Shown here in pieces: positions 7,765-18,185 of a stretch of DNA of 64,000 bases. Origin of the DNA: Rahnella variigena. Its GTDB lineage: Bacteria > Pseudomonadota > Gammaproteobacteria > Enterobacterales > Enterobacteriaceae. The stretch lies in NCBI RefSeq assembly GCF_003610915.1, contig NZ_NSDJ01000001.1:930001-994000 (forward strand), given 5' to 3'. Made by a program: the position numbers and the translations under genes. The notes below the pieces were generated by a model. That model saw only the letters and a list, made by a program, of their open reading frames with translations. It was not told where the DNA came from and did not search any database. Every line of letters begins with the position of its first letter. Position 1 is the first letter of the stretch.

Positions 7765-10323
7765 TTGTACCTCTACATCGAGACATTGAAGCAAAGATTG
7801 GATGCGATCAACCAGTTACGAGTCGATCGTGCACTGGCAGCCATGGGTCCTGCGTTTCAACAGGTCTACACGCTGCTTCCTGTCTTTTTACATCAACATC
7901 ACCCTCTGATGCCGGGATACCTTGAAGGTAAGGTTCCGCATGGTATCTGTATTTTCACGCCTGATGAATCCCAGCAAACCTATCTGAATGACCTGGAAGA
8001 GAAATGGGGCAGCCCGCTTGAGCCCATGGTGAAAGGCGAATTGCCTGTCACCGGCATCTATTCCATGGGCAGTACCTCCTCAATCGGTCAGAGCCAAAGT
8101 TCTGATCTGGATATCTGGGTCTGCCATCAGTCCTGGCTCGATAACGAAGAACGCAACCGCTTACAGCAAAAATGCAGCCTGTTAGAAAAATGGGCGGCCT
8201 CGCTGGGCGTGGAAGTCAGCTTCTTCCTGATCGACGAAAACCGTTTCCGCCATAACGAAAGTGGCAGCCTGGGCGGCGAAGACTGCGGTTCAACGCAGCA
8301 CATCTTATTGCTCGACGAATTCTATCGCACTGCGGTGCGCATGGCCGGTAAGCGTATTCTGTGGAATATGGTGCCGGGCGAAGAAGAAGCGCATTACGAC
8401 GAATACGTCCTTTCGCTTTACTCGCAGGGCGCCCTGACGCCAAATGAATGGCTGGATCTGGGCGGCCTGAGTACGCTCTCGGCGGAAGAGTATTTCGGCG
8501 CGAGCCTGTGGCAGCTGTATAAAAGTATCGATTCGCCTTATAAAGCGGTGCTCAAAACGCTGTTGCTGGAAGCCTATTCGTGGGAATACCCGCAAACCCA
8601 GTTGCTGGCGATGGACATTAAACAGCGTCTGCATCAGGGCGAAATCGTCTGCTTCGGGCTTGATTCCTATTGTATGATGCTCGACCGCGTGACCCGCTAT
8701 CTCACCCAGATTGAAGACACCACCCGCCTTGATTTAGTCCGCCGCTGTTTCTATTTAAAAGTCTGCGAAAAATTGTCCCGCGCACGGGCATCGGTCGGCT
8801 GGCGTCGTGAAATTCTCAGTCAGCTGGTGGCGGAATGGGGCTGGGACGAAGAGCGTCTGGCTATTCTGGATAACCGGGCGAACTGGAAAATCGAACGTGT
8901 GCGCGAAGCGCATAACGAACTGCTTGATGCCATGATGCAAAGCTATCGCAACCTGATCCGCTTTGCCCGTCGCAACAATTTAAGCGTCAGTGCCAGCCCG
9001 CAGGATATCGGCGTGCTGACCCGTAAGTTGTACGCCGCTTTCGAAGCGCTGCCGGGCAAAGTCACGCTGGTGAACCCGCAGATTTCACCTGACCTGTCTG
9101 AGAACGATTTAACCTTTATTCATGTGCCGATTGGCCGTGCTAACCGCACAGGCTGGTATCTGTATAACCAGTCGCCGTCGATGGAATCTATCGTCAGCCA
9201 TCAGCCGCTGGAATATAACCGTTATCTGAACAAGCTGGTGGCGTGGGCCTATTTCAACGGCCTGCTGACGTCGACTACGCGTCTGCACATCAAAAGCGGC
9301 GGTCTGTGTGATATCGCTAAACTGCGCGAACTGGTGGCGGATGTGTCGCATCACTTCCCGCTGCGACTGGCCGCACCGACGCCGAAAGCGTTGTACAGCC
9401 CGTGTGAGATCCGCCACTTAGCGATTATCGTCAATCTGGAACACGATCCGACCGCGGCCTTCCGTAATCAGGTCGTGCATTTTGATTTCCGTAAACTGGA
9501 TGTTTTCAGTTTCGGGCAGAATCAGGAATGTATGGTCGGCAGTATCGACCTGCTTTACCGCAACTCGTGGAACGAAGTGCGTACGCTGCATTTCAGCGGT
9601 GAACAGGCGGTGCTGGAAGCGCTGAAAACTATTCTGGGCAAAATGCATCAGGACGCCGCACCGCCGGAGTCGGTGGAAGTGTTCTGCTACAGCCAGCATT
9701 TGCGCGGCCTTATCCGCACGCGCGTTCAGCAACTGGTGTCGGAGTGCATCGAACTTCGCCTTTCCAGCAAACGTCTCGAACCTGGCCGTTTCAAAGCCGT
9801 GCGCGTTGCCGGACAAACCTGGGGTCTGTTCTTCGAGCGCCTGAGTGTTTCCGTGCAGAAGCTGGAAAACGCCATTGAGTTCTACGGTGCGATCTCCAAC
9901 AACAAACTGCACGGATTGTCGGTGAAATTGCAGACTGACCAGGCACATCTTCCGGCGGTCATTGACGGCTACGCCAGCGAAGGGATCATTCAGTTCTTCT
10001 TCGAAGACAGTTCCGACGACATCGGTTTCAACATCTACATTCTGGATGAGTCGAACCGCGTCGAGGTTTATCACCATTGTGAAGGCAGTAAAGAAGATCT
10101 GGTGCGTGACGTCAGCCGCTTCTACTCTTCCTCGCATGACCGGTTTACCTACGGCTCAAGCTTCATCAACTTTAACCTGCCGCAGTTCTACCAGATTGTG
10201 TCTCTTGATGAGCGCATTCAGGTGATCCCGTTTCGCAGCAATGCGTTATCTGCGGCCTGCGCGCCTTTGCCTGAAACTGAAGTCGAACCTTCCCGGTTGA
10301 AACAGCAATTTCAGTTGCATTAG
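7765..10323 (+). CDS. cyaA: Class I adenylate cyclase
   Basis: 852 residues (E. coli 848) starting [19 protein letters not shown]. The N-terminal catalytic half has the nucleotidyltransferase motif [18 protein letters not shown] near residues 103-120, whose Asp residues bind metal and ATP. The C-terminal half mediates regulation by the glucose PTS. The start codon is TTG, as in E. coli, where it limits expression. It makes cAMP for CRP. Confidence 0.97.
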   Translation: MYLYIETLKQRLDAINQLRVDRALAAMGPAFQQVYTLLPVFLHQHHPLMPGYLEGKVPHGICIFTPDESQQTYLNDLEEKWGSPLEPMVKGELPVTGIYSMGSTSSIGQSQSSDLDIWVCHQSWLDNEERNRLQQKCSLLEKWAASLGVEVSFFLIDENRFRHNESGSLGGEDCGSTQHILLLDEFYRTAVRMAGKRILWNMVPGEEEAHYDEYVLSLYSQGALTPNEWLDLGGLSTLSAEEYFGASLWQLYKSIDSPYKAVLKTLLLEAYSWEYPQTQLLAMDIKQRLHQGEIVCFGLDSYCMMLDRVTRYLTQIEDTTRLDLVRRCFYLKVCEKLSRARASVGWRREILSQLVAEWGWDEERLAILDNRANWKIERVREAHNELLDAMMQSYRNLIRFARRNNLSVSASPQDIGVLTRKLYAAFEALPGKVTLVNPQISPDLSENDLTFIHVPIGRANRTGWYLYNQSPSMESIVSHQPLEYNRYLNKLVAWAYFNGLLTSTTRLHIKSGGLCDIAKLRELVADVSHHFPLRLAAPTPKALYSPCEIRHLAIIVNLEHDPTAAFRNQVVHFDFRKLDVFSFGQNQECMVGSIDLLYRNSWNEVRTLHFSGEQAVLEALKTILGKMHQDAAPPESVEVFCYSQHLRGLIRTRVQQLVSECIELRLSSKRLEPGRFKAVRVAGQTWGLFFERLSVSVQKLENAIEFYGAISNNKLHGLSVKLQTDQAHLPAVIDGYASEGIIQFFFEDSSDDIGFNIYILDESNRVEVYHHCEGSKEDLVRDVSRFYSSSHDRFTYGSSFINFNLPQFYQIVSLDERIQVIPFRSNALSAACAPLPETEVEPSRLKQQFQLH

Positions 10324-10481
10324 AAAAGTTGTCCCAATCCCGGACACGCGGCAGAATATCTGGCTTTCCTTCTCTTTAAACCCTGAAAATGTGCCCGTGT
10401 GTTTTATCGATTCCTGTTGCTTTTCATGATCCACCTGCGATTATAGAGAGCTTGGTCGCATGAATTACGGGCATTCATAAA

Positions 10482-10685
10482 ATGAAAAACGCTTTACGCT
10501 GGTCTCTGGCCGCGACGATATTATTTTCTCTCTCCGGTTGCGGACTGAAAGGGCCGTTGTATTTCCCACCACCGGAAAAATCAACCACTCAGAAAACCAG
10601 TAATGTTCCAGGTACTGCTAACGACGGTTCATCGCAGCAGAAAGGTGTATCACCAGAAGATCTCACGACTAATTCCAGAGATTAA
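10482..10685 (+). CDS. lptM: Small lipoprotein LptM (YifL)
   Basis: 67 residues. A signal peptide is followed by the lipobox LSGC (lipidated Cys about 20), then GLKGPLYFPPP, the conserved segment of LptM. In E. coli LptM helps oxidative maturation of the LPS translocon subunit LptD in the outer membrane. The 158 bases between cyaA and lptM hold no cyaY gene, which usually lies here in the opposite direction. Confidence 0.9.
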   Translation: MKNALRWSLAATILFSLSGCGLKGPLYFPPPEKSTTQKTSNVPGTANDGSSQQKGVSPEDLTTNSRD

Positions 10686-10780
10686 CCGGCCTGTGCCGGG
10701 GGTTTCGTGCAACGTTGCCGAAGCCCTTTCCTTCAGGGATCATCGCGACTGGATTTGACCAGCGGTAAACGGAGTCAGTT

Positions 10781-11605
10781 ATGCAGTTCTCCAAAATGCA
10801 CGGCCTGGGTAACGATTTTATGGTCGTTGATGCCGTCACTCAAAATGTCTACTTCTCGCCTGAGTTGATCCGCCGTTTGTCCGACCGTCACCGTGGCGTG
10901 GGTTTTGACCAGCTGCTGGTGGTAGAGCCACCTTATGACCCCGAATTAGATTTCCACTACCGCATTTTCAATGCCGACGGCAGCGAAGTGGCGCAGTGTG
11001 GCAACGGCGCGCGTTGCTTTGCCCGATTTGTCCGCATTAAAGGTCTAACCAACAAACGCGACATTCGCGTCAGTACGCAGACTGGTCGTATGGTGCTGAC
11101 GGTAACGGAAGATGAAGAAGTTCAGGTCAACATGGGCGAGCCGGTGTTCGAGCCGCAACAGGTGCCTTTCCGTGCAGTGAAACCGGAAAAGACCTATATT
11201 CTGCGTGCAGAAGAGCGCACAGTATTTTGCGGCGTCGTGTCGATGGGAAACCCGCACTGCGTATTGCAGGTCGAGGATGTATTAACGGCTGAAGTCGATA
11301 TCCTCGGGCCGATGCTGGAAAGCCATGAGCGTTTCCCCGAACGCGTGAACGTCGGGTTTATGCAGATCCTCAGTCCGGAAAGCGTGAAATTACGCGTGTA
11401 CGAACGCGGCGCCGGTGAAACACAGGCGTGCGGAAGTGGTGCCTGTGCCGCCGTGGCGGTAGGTATCCAGCAAGGGTTACTTGCTGAAGAAGTTCAGGTG
11501 GAACTGCCGGGAGGCAGCCTCGAAATTCGCTGGAAAGGGCCGGGTCATCCGCTGTATATGACCGGACCTGCCACTCATGTTTACGACGGATTTATTCATC
11601 TATGA
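10781..11605 (+). CDS. dapF: Diaminopimelate epimerase
   Basis: 274 residues, the family length. It converts LL- to meso-diaminopimelate for lysine and peptidoglycan, without cofactor, using two cysteines as acid and base: Cys in [10 protein letters not shown] (about 73) and Cys in QACGSGACA (about 217). The N-terminus [17 protein letters not shown] is typical. The stop overlaps the start of the next gene by 4 bases, beginning a tightly packed dapF-DUF484-xerC-yigB operon. Confidence 0.97.
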   Translation: MQFSKMHGLGNDFMVVDAVTQNVYFSPELIRRLSDRHRGVGFDQLLVVEPPYDPELDFHYRIFNADGSEVAQCGNGARCFARFVRIKGLTNKRDIRVSTQTGRMVLTVTEDEEVQVNMGEPVFEPQQVPFRAVKPEKTYILRAEERTVFCGVVSMGNPHCVLQVEDVLTAEVDILGPMLESHERFPERVNVGFMQILSPESVKLRVYERGAGETQACGSGACAAVAVGIQQGLLAEEVQVELPGGSLEIRWKGPGHPLYMTGPATHVYDGFIHL

Positions 11606-12306
11606 ACAATCTTGATGACCAGATTGAACCGGTGATAGCACTCGACGACGACAGCGTGATGCAATATCTGCTGCAAAACCCGGATTTCTTTATTCGCAAT
11701 GCCCGAAGTGTCGAGCAGATGCACGTACCGCATCCGGTGAAAGGCAGTATTTCGCTGGTTGAATGGCAGCTCGGACGTCAGCGTCATCAGATTGCGCAGC
11801 TTGAAGAAGAAATTACTTTGCTGATGGAGCAGGCCTCGATCAACGAGTCGCTGTTCGGACGGATGATCGAACTGCAGGCCACGCTTGCGGCGGCCAGCAG
11901 TTTGCAGGATATGCTAAATCGCCTGCAGCGCTGGGCGCGCAGTCTCGGACTGGCGGGCGCCAATGTGCGTCTGTTCAGTGAGGGCTGGCGTATCGGCGCG
12001 CCTTCCGATTTCACCCATCTGGCGGTAAGTCGCAGCGCATTTGAATCGATGCGTATTCAGCGTCTGGGCGAAACTCCGCATTACCTTGGTGGTCTGAACG
12101 GCCCGGAACTGTTGCTGTTATTACCTCAGGCCAAAGCCGTCGGTTCTGTCGCGCTTTCCCTGATGGGCGAGCAGGGTGAACTGGGCGTACTGATTTTCAG
12201 CAGCCGTGATCCGCAACACTATCAGCCGGGAATGGGCACCGTCTTACTCAATCAGCTGGCTAAAATGTTACCCGGCCTGCTGGAACGTTGGATCGAACGG
12301 GTATGA
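11602..12306 (+). CDS. yigA: DUF484 family protein (YigA)
   Basis: 234 residues. The N-terminal motif [12 protein letters not shown] (about 16-27) is the signature of DUF484. A coiled-coil segment around residues 60-80 ([17 protein letters not shown]) is followed by a GAF-like domain. The function is unknown; it is nearly always next to xerC. ATGA overlaps at both ends (with dapF and xerC) show translational coupling. Confidence 0.9.
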   Translation: MNNLDDQIEPVIALDDDSVMQYLLQNPDFFIRNARSVEQMHVPHPVKGSISLVEWQLGRQRHQIAQLEEEITLLMEQASINESLFGRMIELQATLAAASSLQDMLNRLQRWARSLGLAGANVRLFSEGWRIGAPSDFTHLAVSRSAFESMRIQRLGETPHYLGGLNGPELLLLLPQAKAVGSVALSLMGEQGELGVLIFSSRDPQHYQPGMGTVLLNQLAKMLPGLLERWIERV

Positions 12307-13214
12307 GCCACACCGAATCGCCTCTGTATCCCGCGGTCGAGGCGTTTCTGCGTTATCTGCACGTTGAACGTCAACTCAGCCCGCTCACCACGACTAATTA
12401 CAGCCGCCAGTTAGAAGCCCTGATCGCCATCTCCGGCGAGATCGGTATTTCCAACTGGCAGCAACTCGATGCACCAAAAGTTCGTATGTTACTGGCGCGC
12501 AGTAAACGCGCCGGTTTAGGGCCTTCCAGTCTGGCGCTGCGCATGTCTTCACTGCGCAGTTTTCTCGACTGGCTGGTGCGTCAGGGCGTATTGAGCGCCA
12601 ATCCTGCCAAAGGGATTTCTACCCCGCGTTCTCCAAAACATCTGCCAAAAAATCTTGATGTCGATGAAGTGAATAAACTTCTTGAAATCGACCTCAACGA
12701 TCCGCTTTCCGTGCGTGACCGCGCGATGCTGGAAGTGATGTACGGCGGGGGACTGCGTCTTTCTGAACTGGTGGGTATCGACTGCAAACATATTGATATG
12801 GCTTCCGGCGAAGTGCGCGTGTTGGGTAAAGGCAGCAAAGAACGCAAAGTGCCGATCGGGCGCACGGCCGTCACCTGGCTGGAACACTGGCTGGAACGTC
12901 GTGGTCTGTTTAATCCGCAGGATGACGCGATGTTTTTGTCGAGCAAAGGTAGCCGTATTTCTGCGCGTAATGTTCAGAAGCGTTTTGCCGAATGGGGCGT
13001 GAAACAGGGTGTGAACAGCCATATTCATCCGCATAAACTGCGCCACTCGTTCGCCACGCACGTGCTGGAATCCAGCGGCGATTTACGCGCGGTACAGGAA
13101 TTGCTGGGTCACGCGAACTTGTCCACCACGCAAATATATACCCATCTGGACTTTCAACATCTGGCGACGGTTTACGACGCCGCGCATCCCCGCGCAAAAC
13201 GAGGAAAATCATGA
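12303..13214 (+). CDS. xerC: Tyrosine recombinase XerC
   Basis: 303 residues from ATG 12303, which overlaps the previous stop (ATGA); a start 15 bases upstream is possible but less likely. With XerD it resolves chromosome dimers at dif. The SAM-like N-terminal domain (about 10-95) precedes the catalytic domain. Catalytic residues are visible: Arg in GGGLRLSEL, Lys in GKGSKERKV, HxxR in [10 protein letters not shown], His in LLGHANL and the nucleophile Tyr in TTQIYTH. Confidence 0.97.
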   Translation: MSHTESPLYPAVEAFLRYLHVERQLSPLTTTNYSRQLEALIAISGEIGISNWQQLDAPKVRMLLARSKRAGLGPSSLALRMSSLRSFLDWLVRQGVLSANPAKGISTPRSPKHLPKNLDVDEVNKLLEIDLNDPLSVRDRAMLEVMYGGGLRLSELVGIDCKHIDMASGEVRVLGKGSKERKVPIGRTAVTWLEHWLERRGLFNPQDDAMFLSSKGSRISARNVQKRFAEWGVKQGVNSHIHPHKLRHSFATHVLESSGDLRAVQELLGHANLSTTQIYTHLDFQHLATVYDAAHPRAKRGKS

Positions 13215-13930
13215 TGAAGTTCTATCGTCCGCTGAAACGCATTGAAGCGATCACCTTCGATTTAGACGACACGCTGTATGACAATTACGATGTTATCCGT
13301 CGTACTGATTCTGAAACGCTGAAATCGATTCAGGGTTTCCATCCGGCGCTGGCCGACATGGCACCGGACACCATCCGCCTGATGCGCGCAGAATTGCTGG
13401 CAGAGGACGCGGAAATTTATCACGACGTCACCGAATGGCGTCGTCAGGCGGTATTGCTGGCGATGAAACGCGCTGGTCTGAGCGAAAGTGATGCCACGCT
13501 GGGCACGAAAGCTGCGATGGAAACCTTCGCCCTGTGGCGCAGCCGGATTTATGTTCCGGGTGAGAATCACGACGCGCTGGCCGCTCTGGCAGAACGCTGG
13601 CCTTTAGTGGCGATCACCAATGGCAATGCCGATCCGCACGCCTGTGGTCTGGCGCAATATTTCCAGTTCACCTTGCGTGCTGGCGATCACGGCCGGGCGA
13701 AACCTTACGCTGACATGTATAAAAAGGCGTCAATGAAGCTGGATATCCCGCTGGAAAACATCCTCCATGTGGGTGATGACCTGACGACCGACGTCGCGGG
13801 TTCCGTGCGTTGCGGGATGCAATCGTGCTGGATTAATTTGCGCGAAGGCGACCTGATGCACATTAAGGATGCCCGTCTGTTACCGCATATTGAGATTTCG
13901 CAGTTGGCATCGCTGACAGCATTGCTATAA
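13211..13930 (+). CDS. yigB: HAD-family phosphatase YigB (FMN phosphatase)
   Basis: 239 residues. HAD motif I is [10 protein letters not shown] (about 14-23), motif II the Thr in AITNGNA, motif III Lys near GRAKPYAD and motif IV GDDLTTD. In E. coli YigB dephosphorylates FMN to riboflavin among other small substrates. It overlaps xerC by 4 bases and is the last gene of the dapF operon. An alternative start is the second Met. Confidence 0.93.
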   Translation: MMKFYRPLKRIEAITFDLDDTLYDNYDVIRRTDSETLKSIQGFHPALADMAPDTIRLMRAELLAEDAEIYHDVTEWRRQAVLLAMKRAGLSESDATLGTKAAMETFALWRSRIYVPGENHDALAALAERWPLVAITNGNADPHACGLAQYFQFTLRAGDHGRAKPYADMYKKASMKLDIPLENILHVGDDLTTDVAGSVRCGMQSCWINLREGDLMHIKDARLLPHIEISQLASLTALL

Positions 13931-13947
13931 TCCCTTCTTAAATTACT

Positions 13948-13963
13948 CTGTATAAATTCACAG
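13948..13963 (+). promoter_or_regulatory. LexA (SOS) box of uvrD
   Basis: CTGTATAAATTCACAG is a full match to the CTGT-N8-ACAG LexA operator. It lies 53 bases upstream of the uvrD start, as in E. coli, where uvrD is an SOS gene. Confidence 0.9.
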
Positions 13964-13964
13964 T

Positions 13965-13995
13965 AGAAAAGCATTCACCGGGTGAGTGCTTTTCT
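13965..13995 (+). terminator. Hairpin between yigB and uvrD (attenuator/terminator)
   Basis: A long stem AGAAAAGCATTCAC / GTGAGTGCTTTTCT (one G-T pair) lies two bases after the LexA box and 20 bases before the uvrD start. It could terminate yigB transcripts and attenuate uvrD transcription; attenuation in the leader has been described for E. coli uvrD. Confidence 0.7.
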
Positions 13996-14015
13996 CATCC
14001 TGACAAACGGTGCCT

Positions 14016-16178
14016 ATGGACGTTTCTGACCTGCTCGACAGCCTGAATGAAAAACAACGTGAAGCCGTGGCCGCGCCGCGCAGCAATCTGTTGGTACTGG
14101 CCGGGGCAGGCAGTGGTAAAACCCGCGTGCTGGTTCACCGCATCGCGTGGCTACTGGCGGTAGAGAAGTGTTCGCCGTATTCCATTATGGCGGTTACCTT
14201 CACCAACAAAGCGGCGGCAGAAATGCGCCACCGTATCGACCAGCTGATCGGCACCAGTCAGGGCGGCATGTGGATTGGTACCTTCCACGGCCTCGCGCAC
14301 CGTTTGCTGCGCGCGCACCATTTGGACGCCAATTTGCCGCAGGATTTCCAAATCCTCGACAGCGACGACCAGATGCGTCTGATCAAGCGTCTGATCAAAG
14401 CGCTGAACATCGACGAGAAACAATGGCCGCCGCGTCAGGCGATGTGGTACATCAACGGCAAAAAAGATGAAGGTCTTCGCCCGCAGCACGTTGAAACTTA
14501 TAACAATCCTGTCGAGGCGACCTGGTTACGCATTTATCAGGCCTATCAGGAAGCCTGCGACCGTGCCGGTCTGGTGGATTTTGCCGAGTTATTGCTGCGC
14601 GCCCACGAACTCTGGCTGAACAAGCCGCATATTTTGCAGCATTACCGAGAACGCTTTACCAACCTGATGGTGGACGAATTCCAGGACACCAACAGCATTC
14701 AGTACGCGTGGATCCGTCTGCTGGCGGGCGACAACAATAACGTGATGATCGTTGGCGACGATGACCAGTCGATTTACGGATGGCGCGGTGCGCAGGTCGA
14801 AAACATCCAGCGTTTCCTGAAAGATTTCCCGAATGCGGAAACTATCCGTCTGGAGCAGAACTACCGTTCGACCAGCACCATTCTGAAGGCTGCTAACTCG
14901 CTGATTGAAAACAACAACGGCCGCATGGGTAAAAACCTGTGGACCGAAGACGGCGAGGGCGAACCGATTTCACTGTATTGCGCATTCAACGAACTGGATG
15001 AATCGCGCTTTGTGGTTAACCGCATCAAAACCTGGCAGGACAACGGCGGTGCGCTGAAAGATTGCGCCATTCTTTACCGCAGCAACGCCCAGTCGCGAGT
15101 GCTGGAAGAAGCCTTGTTGCAGATGGCGATGCCGTACCGTATTTACGGCGGCCAGCGGTTCTTCGACCGTCAGGAAATCAAAGATGCGCTGGCGTATCTG
15201 CGTCTGATGGCTAACCGTAATGACGATGCAGCGTTCGAGCGCGTGGTGAACACCCCGACGCGCGGCATCGGCGACCGTACGCTGGATGTGGTGCGTCAGA
15301 CAGCCCGTGACCGTCAGCTGACCATGTGGCAGGCCACGCGTGCATTGTTACAGGAAAAGGTTCTGGCAGGTCGTGCCGCGTCTGCTCTGCAGCGCTTCAC
15401 CGAACTGGTTGACGCACTGGCGCATGAAACCTCAGACATGCCGCTGCACGTGCAGACTGACCGCGTAATCAAAGACTCCGGCCTGTTCATCATGTATGAG
15501 CAGGAGAAGGGCGAAAAAGGCCAGGCGCGCATCGAAAACTTAGAAGAACTGGTGACGGCAACGCGTCAGTTCAGCTATCAGGACGAAGACGAAGACCTGA
15601 TGCCGTTGCAGGCATTCCTGTCCCATGCCGCGCTCGAAGCAGGCGAAGGGCAGGCGGATGCCAATCAGGACGCCACGCAGCTGATGACACTGCACTCGGC
15701 CAAAGGGCTGGAGTTCCCGCAAGTGTTTATCGTCGGCATGGAAGAAGGCATGTTCCCGAGTCAGATGTCGCTGGAAGAAGGCGGGCGTCTGGAAGAAGAA
15801 CGCCGTCTGGCGTACGTCGGCGTTACGCGTGCCATGCAAAAACTCACCCTCACTTACGCTGAAACCCGCCGCTTATACGGCAAAGAAGTGTCGCATCGTC
15901 CGTCACGTTTCGTTGGTGAATTACCGGAGGACTGTGTCGAAGAAGTCAGAATGCGCGCCAATGTCTCGCGTCCGATGAGCAACCGCAGCGTCGGCACGCC
16001 AACCAGCGTCAGCGATACCGGATTCAAACTCGGCCAGCGCGTCCTCCATCCAAAATTCGGTGAAGGCACCATCGTTAACATGGAAGGCAGCGGCGAACAC
16101 AGCCGTCTGCAGGTGGCGTTCCCGGGGGAAGGGATTAAGTGGCTGGTCGCCGCCTACGCCAGGTTAGAGGCCGTCTGA
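14016..16178 (+). CDS. uvrD: DNA helicase II
   Basis: 720 residues from ATG 14016 (same length as E. coli), preferred over a GTG two codons earlier. An SF1A 3'-5' helicase that removes the UvrC-bound oligonucleotide in excision repair and unwinds in mismatch repair. Walker A is AGAGSGKT (about 29-36), Walker B VDEFQDTN, motif III GDDDQSIYGWRGA, motif V LMTLHSAKGLEF and motif VI EERRLAYVGVTRA. The C-terminal Tudor-like domain that binds RNA polymerase (KLGQRVLHPKFGEG) is intact. A LexA box precedes it. Confidence 0.98.
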   Translation: MDVSDLLDSLNEKQREAVAAPRSNLLVLAGAGSGKTRVLVHRIAWLLAVEKCSPYSIMAVTFTNKAAAEMRHRIDQLIGTSQGGMWIGTFHGLAHRLLRAHHLDANLPQDFQILDSDDQMRLIKRLIKALNIDEKQWPPRQAMWYINGKKDEGLRPQHVETYNNPVEATWLRIYQAYQEACDRAGLVDFAELLLRAHELWLNKPHILQHYRERFTNLMVDEFQDTNSIQYAWIRLLAGDNNNVMIVGDDDQSIYGWRGAQVENIQRFLKDFPNAETIRLEQNYRSTSTILKAANSLIENNNGRMGKNLWTEDGEGEPISLYCAFNELDESRFVVNRIKTWQDNGGALKDCAILYRSNAQSRVLEEALLQMAMPYRIYGGQRFFDRQEIKDALAYLRLMANRNDDAAFERVVNTPTRGIGDRTLDVVRQTARDRQLTMWQATRALLQEKVLAGRAASALQRFTELVDALAHETSDMPLHVQTDRVIKDSGLFIMYEQEKGEKGQARIENLEELVTATRQFSYQDEDEDLMPLQAFLSHAALEAGEGQADANQDATQLMTLHSAKGLEFPQVFIVGMEEGMFPSQMSLEEGGRLEEERRLAYVGVTRAMQKLTLTYAETRRLYGKEVSHRPSRFVGELPEDCVEEVRMRANVSRPMSNRSVGTPTSVSDTGFKLGQRVLHPKFGEGTIVNMEGSGEHSRLQVAFPGEGIKWLVAAYARLEAV

Positions 16179-16185
16179 TTTTTAA

Positions 16186-16315
16186 CTCCCTCCCCTGCTA
16201 AGGGGAGGGTTGGGGTGGGGTATTAAGGTCAAAAACCAACGTTTAAGCGTACTTTAACGTTGGTTTTGTCTTTTTAGAACCCCCTCCCAGCCTCCCCCTT
16301 CGCAGGGGGAGGAGC
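16186..16315. repeat. REPIN-like element, copy 1
   Basis: Two G+C-rich imperfect palindromes face each other: the left arm CTCCCTCCCCTGCTAAGGGG continues AGGGTTGGGGTGGGG, and the right arm is its approximate inverse (CCCCCTCCCAGCCTCCCCC, then TTCGCAGGGGGAGGAGC). The interior carries its own inverted repeat (AAAACCAACGTT / AACGTTGGTTTT). Nearly the same arms occur at 54188-54316 and 62610-62713 with different interiors. It lies between the convergent uvrD and the cupin gene. Confidence 0.85.
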
Positions 16316-16322
16316 CGAAAGG

Positions 16323-16799
16323 CTAGAGGCTAAAAATTTCACCCACTTCGGCTTTCGCATACCACTCCAGCGTTTCTTTCACGCCTTCTTCGCCTTCCGG
16401 CGGGGTGTCTGGCAGATAATCTTGTTCCTGCACTGGCTGATACGCGCCATATTTCACTTCAAAAATCACGCCACCTTCGTCGAGGGATAACACGCTGTGC
16501 CAGGTGTTGGCCGGGATTTCAAGCAGGCGGGTTTCTGCGCCGAGCCACAGACGGTCGGTGACTTTGCCGCTGTTATCGTAAATCAGCACCAGAAAACGTC
16601 CGCGCAGGGCGGTCAGCATTTCCCAGGTATGCGGATGGCGATGGATGCGCACGTAAGTGCCCGGTTCCATCGCAATGGCCAGACGTTGCACGTCATCTTC
16701 CGGCGCCGGATGGATATTCAGATTCTGGCGTAGTCGCGGGGAATGAGCGGCTTTGGTGATCAGATCACACAGCGTGTCCTGGTTTATTTGTTTAATCAT
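16323..16799 (-). CDS. WbuC-family cupin metalloprotein
   Basis: 158 residues. A cupin barrel is shown by RIHRHPHTWEMLTALRGRF (about 52-70; two His and a Glu that would bind metal) and NTWHSVLS (about 99-106; the last metal His). It resembles the WbuC fold proteins found beside O-antigen genes in E. coli, whose function is not established. Here it stands alone, convergent with uvrD, with no polysaccharide genes nearby. No role can be given beyond metal-binding cupin. Confidence 0.8.
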   Translation of the reverse strand: MIKQINQDTLCDLITKAAHSPRLRQNLNIHPAPEDDVQRLAIAMEPGTYVRIHRHPHTWEMLTALRGRFLVLIYDNSGKVTDRLWLGAETRLLEIPANTWHSVLSLDEGGVIFEVKYGAYQPVQEQDYLPDTPPEGEEGVKETLEWYAKAEVGEIFSL

Positions 16800-16943
16800 T
16801 TCAGTCTCTGCCTGAGAAGCCTGGTAACGTAGAAATAAGGTGCCTGAGTGTAGCCAAAAAAACGATGAGACATAAGCCGATAAAGGTTATCAACACCGCC
16901 TGAAATTTATGCATAAATGTTGCCAGAATAGATTTGTTCGCGG

Positions 16944-16973
16944 TTGACAGTCTTTTTATTACCGGCGTAACAT
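16944..16973 (+). promoter_or_regulatory. Probable corA promoter
   Basis: TTGACA (16944-16949) and TAACAT (16968-16973) are 18 bases apart. The promoter lies about 260 bases upstream of corA and just ahead of the leader peptide frame, giving a long leader. Confidence 0.6.
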
Positions 16974-17004
16974 GCGCGCACTATTATCAATGAGGAACTG
17001 CGCC

Positions 17005-17061
17005 TTGGACACACCCAGTAGATACTGGCTCAACAACCTGTTTTCCAGGTACCACTTCTAA
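17005..17061 (+). CDS. corL: Leader peptide CorL in the corA 5' region
   Basis: An 18-codon frame (MDTPSRYWLNNLFSRYHF) ends at TAA 17059-17061. TTG at 17005 has a GAGGAA Shine-Dalgarno 7 bases upstream; an in-frame ATG at 16990 would add five residues but has no such site. In Salmonella a short leader frame, corL, couples its own translation to Rho-dependent termination inside the corA leader and so controls the Mg2+ channel gene. Identity is inferred from position, size and good translation signals. Confidence 0.65.
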   Translation: MDTPSRYWLNNLFSRYHF

Positions 17062-17228
17062 GGCCCTCCTCATTGCTGATGGCCTCAGTGGTTGTCAGCG
17101 ACCCCCGTTCTGTCGCTGTGAGTCAGATCTGAAGTTGGTCTGAATTACGCCGGTGACATTTTTCACTCCGTGATTTTCTGTGCTTCAACGCGTTGTCCAC
17201 TTTCCGTAATTTTTGGGAGAACGGGCAC

Positions 17229-18179
17229 ATGCTGAGTGCTTTTAAATTAGAAAACAGCCGCTTATCCCGTTTAGAGCTGGACGAGTCAGACGATCTCAAA
17301 ACTTCACTGTGGGTCGATCTGGTTGAGCCTGACGATCAGGAACGTGAGCGCGTTCAATGCGAATTAGGGCAAAGCCTGGCGACGCGTCCGGAACTGGACG
17401 ACATCGAAGCCTCTGCGCGTTTCTTTGAAGACGAAGACGGTCTGCACATTCACTCCTTCTTTTATTACGAAGATGCCGATGATCATGCCGGTAACAGCAC
17501 CGTCGCCTTTACCGTGCGCGAAGGCCGCTTGTACACCCTGCGTGAACGCGAGTTACCGGCGTTTCGTCTCTACCGTATGCGTGCCCGCAACCAGAAACTG
17601 GTCGATGGTAATGCCTATGAACTGCTGCTGGATTTGTTCGAAACCAAAATCGAACAGCTGGCGGACGAAATCGAAAACATCTACAGCGATCTGGAAAAAC
17701 TCAGCCGTGTGATCATGGAAGGGCATCAGGGCGACGAATATGACGCCGCGCTTTCCACGCTGGCAGAACTGGAAGATATCGGCTGGAAAGTCCGTTTATG
17801 TCTGATGGATACCCAGCGCGCGCTGAATTTTCTGGTGCGCAAAGCCCGTTTACCGGCAGGTCAGCTGGAGCAGGCGCGCGAAGTGTTACGCGATATCGAA
17901 TCCCTGCTGCCGCACAACGAATCCCTGTTCCAGAAAGTGAACTTCCTGATGCAGGCGGCGATGGGCTTTATCAACATCGAACAGAACCGCATCATCAAGA
18001 TTTTCTCGGTGGTTTCCGTGGTGTTCCTGCCGCCAACGCTGGTGGCATCCAGCTACGGGATGAACTTCGAGTTCATGCCTGAGCTGAAATGGTCATTCGG
18101 TTATCCGGGAGCGATTGCGTTGATGATCCTCGCCGGTCTGGCACCTTATTTGTACTTCAAACGTAAAAACTGGTTATAA
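17229..18179 (+). CDS. corA: Magnesium/cobalt channel CorA
   Basis: 316 residues from ATG 17229 (start MLSAFKLEN, as in E. coli; a frame extension of 12 codons upstream is discarded). A large cytoplasmic N-terminal domain with long helices is followed by two C-terminal membrane helices with the pore signature [11 protein letters not shown] (about 280-290) and a basic tail KRKNWL. It is the main constitutive Mg2+ uptake channel and also carries Co2+ and Ni2+. Confidence 0.97.
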   Translation: MLSAFKLENSRLSRLELDESDDLKTSLWVDLVEPDDQERERVQCELGQSLATRPELDDIEASARFFEDEDGLHIHSFFYYEDADDHAGNSTVAFTVREGRLYTLRERELPAFRLYRMRARNQKLVDGNAYELLLDLFETKIEQLADEIENIYSDLEKLSRVIMEGHQGDEYDAALSTLAELEDIGWKVRLCLMDTQRALNFLVRKARLPAGQLEQAREVLRDIESLLPHNESLFQKVNFLMQAAMGFINIEQNRIIKIFSVVSVVFLPPTLVASSYGMNFEFMPELKWSFGYPGAIALMILAGLAPYLYFKRKNWL

Positions 18180-18185
18180 CCTGCG

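Noticed and set aside
9418..10137. 239-codon open frame antisense to cyaA
   Set aside because: Shadow of the conserved cyaA C-terminal region.
16323..16799. Part of an O-antigen cluster, because of the WbuC-type cupin
   Set aside because: No sugar-nucleotide or glycosyltransferase gene is near; the neighbours are uvrD and corA.
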